Part shown: one piece after another, positions 53,924 through 64,000 of the stretch
Layout of the letters: every line of letters starts with the position of its first letter
Numbering within the stretch: the first letter of the stretch is position 1
Source: Rotaria sordida
Taxonomy: Eukaryota; Rotifera; Eurotatoria; Philodinida; Philodinidae
Direction of reading: 5' to 3'
Assembly: GCA_905250125.1 (NCBI GenBank)
Contig: CAJNOL010000054.1
Span: forward strand, 257,809-321,808
Length of the DNA: 64,000 bases
The notes under the pieces: model-generated
Database searches by the model: none
What the model was told of the DNA's origin: nothing
What the model saw: the letters and a program-made list of their open reading frames with translations, nothing else
Program-made: the position numbers and the translations under genes

Positions 53924-54989
53924 TATAAAACACGATTTTTTTTTTTTCATTAAAACAAAAACTTACAGATCTCATAAACATTTTATTTGATTAGTATTCA
54001 ATTTTTTTTTTTTTGTATAGTTCTTTTTTTCATAATTTCTTATCGAACAAATTCAAAAAATTTATATGTTTACTAATAGAATTTTACCTTTCTCTTTTCT
54101 ATTTTAGATTATTGAAGACATTTTTTTTCTAGCATATCGAAATTTATCTCTATTAGAAGATTATTTGCTTTGGAATGTAATTCTTATTCAAATCATTTGA
54201 TTCTATAGATAACAAAAAAAACAACAAAACAAATCGCGCATTGCGATTATCTAATTAACTGATTCTATACAATGCATAGTATCACGTTCTTCTCATTCTT
54301 TTCTTTTTTAATCGAATATTTAACATCAGATGAAAACCGTAAGCAGTCAGCATTCTTGTTTGTACTAAAAATTAAATTCTTTTCCATTTTTTTTTTTTTT
54401 TTTTGTGATGTCTAGTCATTTATACATATGTATAGTTCTTTTTGTTACAATTTATTGTTAGTAAGGGAGAAGAAGAAAAAAAAAACGCGAAGGCATCAAT
54501 TCGAGAGTATACAGAAAGGGCAATTCTCTTCTTTTTTTTTTTCTTCTTATTTTGTATTTGTTAGGACTACCTAGATTGGTTAGTAGTTCAAAGTTCATCA
54601 GAGAAAAAAAGTTTTAAGGAAAAAAAAAGAAAAAAAAAGAATATCAAGAAGTACCCACCCACCACTCAGGTGGAAGAGAGAGATTGTACACATTTTCCAT
54701 TCGTTCTTTACCGTTCTTCCGTGCTATACTCTCTCTGTCTCTCTCTCTTCTTTTTTTTTTCTTCTCTCTCTGTGTGTCTACTAATATATAGGAGAGAAAG
54801 GGGTCGAGCATGTAAGCATTAATCATCATATTCACATTTCGTCGTCGACTGGACACACAGCGGTAAGTCCATGCGTACGCTCATAATAATGTTCTCCGTT
54901 CGATATTGTTGTTGTTTTCTTTTTTTTGTTTTTTTTTTTTTAATAATTGATTTTTTTTTTCGTTTAGGTTATTTTTCATTTTCTAAATA
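53924..54989. other. TMEM115 3' flank and MEX3 5' region
   Basis: Poly-T rich. A CT tract (54729-54774) lies in the presumed MEX3 promoter. A strong donor GTAAGT at 54863, with an acceptor CGTTTAG ending at 54967, indicates a 105-bp intron in the MEX3 5' UTR. Confidence 0.5.
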
Positions 54990-56215
54990 ATGCCGAGTGC
55001 ATCTATCATAAGTGATTTTCAACGTTCATCGTCAAATTCATCATTATCATCATCACTACTTCTAGCTGCTTGTCAACAATATGACATAAATGATTTATCT
55101 TATTGTTTTGATCAACAACAAAAATTATCGTCACCACCACCATCTTTGTTATCATCATCAACATATGATTCAATAGGTAAACGTAGTCAAAATATGACCG
55201 AATGTGTACCGGTGCCAAGTTCGGAACATGTTGCTGAAATTGTTGGTCGACAAGGTAAAAAAAAAGGCAAACATTTCAAACTTTTTTAAATTTTCTTTTT
55301 TTGTGCTTCTAGGTTGCAAAATAAAAGCACTTCGTACAAAAACTAATACATATATTAAAACACCTGTTCGTGGTGATCAACCTGTATTTATAATAACTGG
55401 TCGAAAAGAAGATGTTTATCAAGCTAAAAAAGAAATTCTATCAGCTGCTGAACATTTTTCACAAATACGAGCTGGTATGAAAATATTAAATTATGAAAAA
55501 AAAAATACCTAAATAAATGTTTTTTTTTTGCTTAGCTCGTAAACAAACGAGTACAAGTAGTTCATCAAATAGCAGTACAAGTAGTGGAAGTAATACAAAT
55601 TTACATTATAATAGTTTAATATATCCATCAACATCAACAACAAATATTCAACAAATAACAATACAAGTTCGTGTACCGTATCGTGTTGTTGGTTTAGTTG
55701 TTGGTCCAAAAGGGGCAACTATAAAACGTATACAACAAACAACAAATACATATATTGTAACACCAGGTCGTGATAAAGAACCTGTTTTTGAAATAGCTGG
55801 TTTACCTGAAAATGTTGAAGCTGCACGTATTGAAATTGAAAGTCATATTGCTGCACGTACAGGTCAAACATCAGATATAGAAGAAAATGATTTTGAAAAA
55901 GAATTATTTTCAATAGCAGATATTATTGATACAAATCAACAATGTTCAAAATGGATTAAATTAAATAATAATTCATCATCATCAATAACAACAACAACAA
56001 CACCAAAATTTTCTCATCATTTATCATTACCATTTCCTCAAGATGATAAAATCAAATCAACATATCGTACTGTATCACAATCATCTTTTTTACCTTCTTT
56101 TAATGATCAATTAGATTTAAATTCATCATTTGAACAAATACCAGATGATAATTTTGATTCAATTTGGACAAATTTTAATTTTATATCAATGAAAACATCA
56201 ATGGGTTTTGCTTAA
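54990..56215 (+). CDS. MEX3: MEX3-like double-KH RNA-binding protein
   Basis: Three exons: 54990-55254, 55313-55474, 55536-56215, giving 368 aa in phase. MEX3 proteins bind target mRNAs through two KH domains and control their translation or stability in germ line and embryo. Before KH1 comes the family signature [22 protein letters not shown]1 continues [20 protein letters not shown] and [16 protein letters not shown]2 reads [20 protein letters not shown] then [20 protein letters not shown] and [20 protein letters not shown]. The region after KH2 holds a [10 protein letters not shown]-like conserved end and Ser/Thr/Asn runs. There is no C-terminal RING finger, unlike vertebrate MEX3A-D and like nematode MEX-3. 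The last exon ends in a normal stop followed by a long T-rich 3' flank. Confidence 0.93.
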
Positions 56216-59200
56216 TATATGAATATATATATATATATTCTTTGTCTGTCTCTCTTTCTCAGGTTATTATCTTTAATTTATTTCTGTGTATTTTTTTACG
56301 TTACTGTTTCTATTTTGTGTACAGTTATATCTTGATCAGGGATTTGATGTATTAACCCGGAAGAGAAAAAAACTAAGATGTTTATTCTCATTGTGAATGA
56401 GCATGTGTGTGACCCACTAGTCTAAATCTGCTTTCTTTTCCCCCTCCTTCTTACAAAAAAGGAAAAAAAAAAAAAAAAAAGAGAAAAAAGTCAAACTGCT
56501 CAAACGTGAGGAGTGATTTTTTTTGTTTTGTTTGCCCGTTCTTTTTTTTAGCTGTAGTTAACTATCTATCTATATATTTATGTATGCGAGCTTTGAGCCT
56601 AACTTATTTTTTTTTGTCTCATTGTCAAGTTTAGGCGTACGTAGTTTTCTTTTTTTTTTTGGGTGTGTGATTAGTATAAAATACCTGTTTGTGTGTGTGT
56701 GTGTGTTGATTTTTTTTATAAAAGTCGTACACATATTAGTTGCTATTATTATTTTTCTTTTTTTTGTGTACGTAGAGAGAAAAAAATATATAATACAAAG
56801 AACCTTGTCTCAGGTATAAAATAAATCTATGTATACGTGCATGTAGTTTTCTTGCTTTTTTTTATATTTTTTCTTTTTTTTTTTTTTGGCTCTTGAATAA
56901 ACAACCGTGCAGAGATAGAAAATCGTTTTTTTGCTTTGTTTTTATTTTATTTTTGGGTTGATCGGATATGATGTAAACAAAATATTTATTTTAGAGATGA
57001 CTTTCGTTTTTTTTTCTTCATTGAATAGGAAAGGAAAATTTTGTCTGAATATTGTTGTTTTCTATTGATCATATGATTTTGGTTTATTTCCCTTGCGTCT
57101 ACAAGTATGTTGTTTGATTGAGTCTATGTACGGTACCGTATGTGTATTGACACGAGTTCACCAAACGGTCAAAGTCATTTTGATTCTGTTCTTTTTCTTT
57201 TTCTATCACAGCTGTTTCATTACGGAGAGTTTTTTTTTTGTTCATGCTTGTTAAGATGAAAAAGCCTATAGATTGAAAGAGAGATTAAGTTTACTATCAC
57301 TTAAGAGTCATACGAACGAAATTGACCGACTGGTCAACGTACGTTCTTTTTTTTTTTTTTTTTTTTGTTGACAACTTATCGTTCTGTCTTATCATTGATA
57401 TATGTTTCTCCAGATGTTATTATGTCTGAAAATGATTTCAAAAGAAACGAACGGATTATTTTATCCAATAATGAGAGAAAAAACGTTGTCTGTTTTTTTT
57501 TTCTAATTAAAATAAAAATGAGAGAGTATGAGTCGTTGTTATTTTTATGCTTGAATAAAACAAATATTAGTTTGAAAATCGAGAAGGTTTCATATGTTTA
57601 CTTCTATTGTATAGTTCTAATGTAGTCATACTTGTCTCAATATTTGTTTATAGAAACTAGAGAATAGATTCATACGGTTTCCTTTATGATAATGATGATG
57701 ATGATGATGACTAGAATCATCATATTTTTGTTTATTAAGAACTGTGATTTGATTGTGTCATATCCGATATACAAATGTTATGTGTGAAAAAAAACTCAAC
57801 CCCCTAAGGAGCACTCACATCATATCTCACAAAACAAAAAATGATTTAGTGTTTTGATAGGTGAAGAGAATGATAAGGATTCGAGTTTGACACACTTGAA
57901 TAAATGACATCACTGATCAAGATAACGGTTAATGTAAATGTATGTGTATATAAATATATATATATATATATATATGAGTGTTCGTTTTTCTTTTTTTAAG
58001 GTGTTGAAGAGTGGAAAATAGCACAATGGTTAATGGACATAAAACAAGAGTAGTGATCGATGAGACGTCATTTGCCTTAAGCTAGCTATTTCATTCAAAG
58101 TTTGATCTCTTCTATAATGTATCTAAAATAAAACTATTCTACGTTTTTTTTTTTCATCGAAACAATACTTCAATTAGTTACAATGCTTGAAGCATATTCA
58201 CACTATTTAAACAATACTTAAAAAAAATAAAAAGTTGCTTATAATATATTTCAAATTCCCTCTATCTCTCTCTCTCTCTCGCTTTTTTTATCAATAGAAA
58301 ACGAAAGCGGCTGTCAAAGATCAAAGATTGTTATCACACACTTGACTGATTTTTTTCAAAGAAGGAAAACTTTCGATTGATATAGAACACTTGAAATGAA
58401 AGTAAAAAAAAAAATCAATCAACTATTTGATTTGTTCATCGTATATCATCACTAGCAAAAAAAAAACAAAGAAGGTTCTCAACAAATCAATGATAATTAT
58501 GCGATCAGTGTACCATATGGATAAATCAGTTTATGAATTGCCGACTTTTTATAATTATTGCATTAAAGATAGAAAAGAGCGCAGCTGCAGAAATACTCAA
58601 TCATAGCAATGAAAACATCTGTTTCAATAGTGATCGTTTTTTATTACTAGAATAGTATAATTTTAAAGTTCAAGACAACTAAATTCAATCGATTGTTTAT
58701 ATTCTCTTCAAAAATCATCGATCATCATTTTTTATTGCTCACGGGTAAAGGCGTATATGTTGATGCATATTACAAATTTATTCGGTATACGCGTGCATAT
58801 ATTTATCATTTAGGTTGCTATGAACAAAAAAAAAAAAGAAAATTGTCAACGCCCTTCTATATATACATACTGATCATCCATCCATCACAGGCGACAGAAA
58901 ATTTTTTTTTTGTCATTAACATAGTTGATAGTCAGGCAATACAAATATATGTGTGCGTGCTTATATCCTGTCTATTTAGACTATCAACAAAAAAAAAAGA
59001 ATACGGTAAATACTCGTTCAAATGGGTGTCACATTCTGATACTTTTCCGTTTCATATTACATATTCTCATCAGTATATAGCATCTGCTCATTTTTAACTC
59101 AAGTTCTAACGGTCAGAAAAAAGAAAATGACGATATAGCGCCTGTCGGCAAAACGATTGATGCATGTCATGTAAATTTGATTGCGTTAGAAGAAGACGAA

Positions 59201-61597
59201 GAAGAAGAAGAAAATGAATTTTTCTTTCTTAATGAACTTTCTTTCTTTTCTGTTTATATATACACACGTTCCATTTCCTAATGATGATGAATTCTTTGTT
59301 ATTGAAGTGATGACCACACACACACACGCACAAATCAATCTGAGTACTCATAAATTCATTTTCGATTATTCTATGCTGTCATCAATGAATAGTGATTAGG
59401 GGAAATTTCTGTGTCTGTCTATCTCAAACAATCGATGACAATATGTGTCTGCAAATAATCTTGATGTGAACTCATTCGAGTGTATGAAGGGTATATCATT
59501 CATTATCATTAATGTGTATATGTGCACAGACGTATGCTCACAGATGATTTTGTTTTTTTGGTTGTTTTTAGTTGAAATTATCTATTATATTGATAATCGG
59601 AAAGTATAGCTTGCTAACAGCTGTTAACATTAGATTTAGATTTAAAACTAGACACGCCCCATTTTTCATTCAATTATTAAGCATGACATTTCAACTGAAT
59701 GAGTTTAGTATTTGCATATATAAATATCTGTAGAAAAAATATAGTTTTTAGTTATGTAATTTGTCAAGATGGAATCATGCAAAGAATATATTATAGAACT
59801 TCTTATCGATAACAATAATATAAGAATACAAAAGTTTACATTGTATATTCGATTCATTAAATCGTTTTGTAATAATTTTTTTTTTCAACATCCATAAAAC
59901 TTGTCAATTTGATTACATGTCAACATAAAACTTAAGTATAATCATTATTTATTCTTTCTCTTTTTTCGATGGACAAGATATTGAAGTTGTAAAGATATGC
60001 ACTTAGATATAAAATGAACTCATAGAAGATTTTGTTATTCTAATTTCAAGTAAAAAAACGAAATGAAATCGACTTATTTCAATTAATTTAACTTTTATGT
60101 AACTGAGCTTTTTTTTCATCATGATTAAAAACACATACTTGTTGATTATATACTTGAGTCAAAATAATTTTCAAATATTCTTTTGAACTGTTTTTGAAGA
60201 GTGTTAATTGCTGCATGATGTGTGAATAATATACATTTATATATGTATATACTTATTGAAATGAAAAGAATTCGATTTACTGTTTCTTTTAATAAAATTG
60301 AATTTGGTTGAGATGATACATAGATAAAAACTGATTTAGCTATAAGAGAAATTTTTAATGACTAATAATAATCATAAATCTTATCATTGAGGGCTTTTTT
60401 TTTACTTTTTTTTCTTTTTTATAAAGTCATTGATTTGATATTTGTCAAGAAGTAGTATATTGTTTGTTTGAGAAGCAATTATTTCATTTCGATGTTAAAC
60501 AAAAGATATTTGATTAGTAGAGAACTTTAGCTGTATTTGAAAAATTTTCTTTTTCTCCTAATTGATATTGTTAATTGTTGATAGAATATATTTAAAAATA
60601 AATCAATAACATTGAGATTATAACCTTGAAAATAAATAGAAATAAATATGCGAAAAGAATGAGACCTTTATCATTCATATCGGGAGACAATATGGAATAC
60701 AAATAATGCAAGTAAGAATAAATTATTTATAGAATATTCGGAAGTTTTAATGCAGTCATATAAATATTGTGTCAAAATTAATAAAAGAATATCGTGCAAA
60801 GATTTAATTGTAAAGTAATAGAATTGTTCAGTGATCTACACTATCTATATTGAACGTGATTTTTGTTTTTTGAAAATAGAATAATTTAAATTAAATTTTC
60901 ATAAAATCAATACTCTATTAATGACAAAAAAAAAGATGTTCATTTTTTTTGAAGTAAAAATGAATAAATAGTATTAAAATATGTGTTAGTCATATCAGTA
61001 TATGATATTAGATGACAATGCTGTTTTTTTGTATAAATGCTCTCAAAAAGATCAAATTTCAATGCAACAGACATATAATATGTTTTATAAGTCTTGAGGC
61101 GTGACAAAATTAGTTCATATGTATATATATATAGAAAGAAAATAACTTCTAGTCGAATGCTTGTTGAATGTGAGGATAAATTTTTTCCCGAATTGATCAA
61201 CATGATTTTTTAATAAATTCCTGAACAATTCTACATACAAAATAGTGTTGTAGAAGCCAATACTTATTTATCTTTTTTGATTACTGAATCCTCGTCTCGA
61301 TCCACTAGTTACATGTTTAGCCGAACTATGCACTCAGTAACTGGATTGAAATGGTTAAAATATATGAAGATGTTACGTACAAAATGGCATACAAAGAATA
61401 ATGATTATATTTTGAACTATTGATGAATTACTTAATAGTCAAGTTTTACCTGAAGAAGGTGATTGATTGCGAACAATTTATCCTCGTTTTTATTATCACA
61501 AGGGAAGATACTATCCAATAATATGTCATTTGAAAGATTGGCACAAGTATTCAAGATTCATATAAAAATATTTGGCTAGGAGGGTATACCATAACGA
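56216..61597. other. Long gene-free stretch: MEX3 3' flank and spacer
   Basis: The first ~2 kb are dominated by poly-T, TG and CT tracts and are probably 3' UTR and flank of MEX3. A TA microsatellite lies at 57955-57974 and GAAGAA repeats near 59188-59212. Short ORFs here (e.g. 58693-59097) lack protein character. Nothing else supported. Confidence 0.4.
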
Positions 61598-61971
61598 GCA
61601 CTACGATAAAAAATTGAAATATCTCGGTTTCGGTTCATTTAAATGGACTAATTGTTTTTGGTTAGTGGTAGAAACTTATTTAAAGTGTCTTTTTTTTCAT
61701 ACGGATAATGTAAACAAATACTATTGTTAAATAAGAAAATATTAAGAAGAGGTCAAAATGAACTATATTGATGCATTCAGAACAAGTTTTCAAAAATAAT
61801 AGTCAGTTTAAATGCTGAAATTTATACGCCATAAGTAAAATGCACTAGTGCAACTCTGTACCTCATCTGAATAAAAAAAAAAGGTTGAAATAAACTTCTA
61901 CGGCTATCCAAATATCAGCCAATTTGATTGAACTGAGGCCGAGATATTTCATTTTTTTTTCCATCGTAGTA
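61598..61971. mobile_element. Inverted-repeat element, ~374 bp (MITE-like)
   Basis: The left end GCACTACGATAAAAAATTGA then AATATCTCGG is the near-reverse complement of the right end CCGAGATATTTCAT then TTTTTTTTTCCATCGTAGTAC. Pairing continues inward for ~15 bp (TTCGGTTCATTTAAATGG with CCAATTTGATTGAACTGAGG). No ORF. Confidence 0.6.
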
Positions 61972-64000
61972 CTATTTATGGGTCACAATATGCATGTCAG
62001 CGTTCAATCTATGATTCACCTAGACCATTCGAAAATCCAATTTTGAACCTAAATTATTCAAATAATTATAAAGAATTTTGTGAAATTTCCATTTGCACTT
62101 AAAACTAATAATAATCTTGTCAGAATAACTCTAACTTTTGAACTGAATATTATAAAAGTAAATATCATTAATTTTTGTGGTGAACATTTTGTTTTGATTC
62201 CAACTTTTTGCTTGATCCAACTCGGATTTTACAATGGTCTGAATCTTAGATTGAACGCTGACTAATATTTATATATGCATCAGATAATGTTGAGATTTAG
62301 GAGACACTAAACAAAGTTTAGATTGTAATTTTATATATAAACAATAGTAAGTTCATTATATTTGCTTTGTCAAATAGAATATATACTTTGACAATATTTT
62401 ATTTTTATTTCTTGAACACAGAGACATTGAATGATTGGTCAAATTTTTGTAAAAATGGTGTTTTTTTTAAAAAAGTATTTGTTTACACAAGCACGAGATT
62501 GACGTGGACGACTTTGAAAAAGAATGGTAAATTACACCAAATTTGTATCTCATAATTGTGATATTAGAGTATAATGAATGATTGTAAACACCAATGAAAT
62601 TCAAAGTTAATATGATAGTATAGTCGATGGCACATGATACATAGTCATTTTTAGGAAATTTTGAATTGAATCTTTTGATAACACACCAATTAACTTTTTT
62701 ATTTCTGTTGGTTTTACTGTTTCTATTAGTATTATCACGATGGCAACGAAATAGATAACAAATCTTATCAAATAAAAAAGCGAACGGAATCGAATTATAC
62801 TAAAGGAAACAGCTAAAGAAATGCATAAAATGACATCAAAAGTAGAACACACTTGCCATCTACTTCCAGTAGAAAGCAATTCAAACAGAGCAGTCAGAAA
62901 AACTAAAATTTTGTATTTATTGTGTTTAATGGAGCTTTCTTCTGTGAACTCTTGTCTAGATCAATGAATTCATCTTGTTCATAAAACTATTCCTATTAAA
63001 TTTTCAAGGAATTTGCAGGGTTTATAAATACTGTCAGTGGAAATCTAGTCTACCTTACCAAGCTTCGAGCAACAAATAAAAGTAAAGATCATTAACTTAA
63101 TGTCTTTATTGTGCCATACTTTATCAATGATTATTTCTCTTCGAATTTAATGTGGTCCATACATAATATGTAATATGCAAATAGATTATGGTGTTAAGTT
63201 TTCAGTTATGTTCTAACAAAAACGATAAAAAAATTTTAGCTTATGTATTTTCGATGATACAATAAAATATGACTTGTCTCCAAATTGAATATTCCAAAAA
63301 TTTTTTTAAATTTTAATTTATTTGTTGATAGAATTGCTTTCGAAAACCATTTCCCGATATCAACGTAGCCGAAGCCATTCGTACAAAACATTACAATATG
63401 AATTAGTCAAAATGACTAATCTGTTTAGTTAGACAAACAAAACAAATGCGTACCATATGTTCTTAATGTAAATAACAATATGAATTTACTTTTAAATAAA
63501 AGAACATTATTTCCTACCTTTACGCCTAACTAAAAAACGGATTCTGTTTATATTCAATTTTGCCGGAAGTACAGCTTAGCCTACATACTAGTGACAATAC
63601 TTTATCTTTGCATAATACAGTTTATAAACAAAACACCATACTTTCAAACCCTTGAGCAACATCTTGTGTCATATTCAATTACAACATTCAATGAAAGAAA
63701 TTACGAACCATACACCCTCACATTTGAGAACATACATATTGCAAAAAAAAACAATACTAAAATCAAAAACACGTGGTTAATAAAATACCACGCAGTGCAC
63801 TTACATGTGATCTTAAAAGTTTTATTCTTTTTTGCTATTACGAAATGTTGCTCTGGCAGACTAGTGTTACCACCAATCCGCACGTTTTCGTCATCGCAAC
63901 ATGTATTTGATCAGATTTGATCATTTACCTCTTGGTAATTGTAATAAGCAACCTTTCTTGTGAGTGTGCAGTGCACGACATCTGTTTTGTCTTTACACAT
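61972..64000. other. Gene-free right end
   Basis: AT-rich sequence with several ORFs of 60-110 codons that show no domain, repeat or splice context. No gene supported up to the window edge. Confidence 0.4.

Overview
The window is AT-rich nuclear DNA from an invertebrate animal. The genes are intron-split with GT-AG junctions. They encode metazoan proteins: an axonemal dynein assembly factor, Polo kinase, HP1, vigilin, the Vps3-like tether TGFBRAP1, a MEX3 RNA-binding protein and others. Most introns are 45-130 bp. The long introns (0.9-3.7 kb) mostly coincide with inserted repeats. The composition, the abundance of small inverted-repeat elements and a patch of TGTGGG/TGGGTG-like sequence would fit a rotifer (bdelloid or relative). 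That placement is inference and is not proven here. No bacterial, viral, organellar or rRNA/tRNA gene was recognised.

Layout. 1-1120 (-): the 5' part of an unassigned poly-Q/poly-N regulatory-type protein that runs off the left edge. 2.2-3.2 kb: a large fold-back repeat. 4.5-7.2 kb (+): DNAAF1/LRRC50, 9 exons. 7.9-12.3 kb (+): PLK1, 10 exons, with small TA-flanked inverted-repeat elements in a 1.9 kb intron. 15.0-15.9 kb (-): HP1/chromobox, 4 exons. 16-21.8 kb: mostly non-coding, with a ~650 bp fold-back, possible decayed exons, telomere-like repeats and a 190 bp inverted-repeat element. 21.8-22.9 kb (-): GPN1, intronless. 24.4-31.6 kb (-): vigilin, 7 exons. 32.2-32.7 kb (-): a TIMM29-like protein. 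36.0-47.6 kb (+): TGFBRAP1/VPS3-like, 16 exons. Its 3.7 kb second intron carries a separate small secreted cysteine-rich ORF on the same strand. 49.1-50.6 kb: an inverted-repeat element next to a decaying minus-strand gene. 50.7-53.9 kb (+): TMEM115, 5 exons, with an inverted-repeat element in an intron. 55.0-56.2 kb (+): MEX3-like, 3 exons. 56.2-64 kb: no convincing gene, one small inverted-repeat element.

Exon models were joined by hand from splice signals, reading phase and remembered family sequences. All seven multi-exon models that are complete in the window close in phase without internal stops, giving 481 (or 470), 652, 216, 1247, 849, 367 and 368 aa. These are close to family sizes where I know them. 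The genes do not form one pathway; they are ordinary housekeeping, ciliary, mitotic, trafficking and RNA-binding genes. The unusual content is the set of structured repeats in introns and spacers, the nested ORF inside TGFBRAP1, and the decaying gene fragments.
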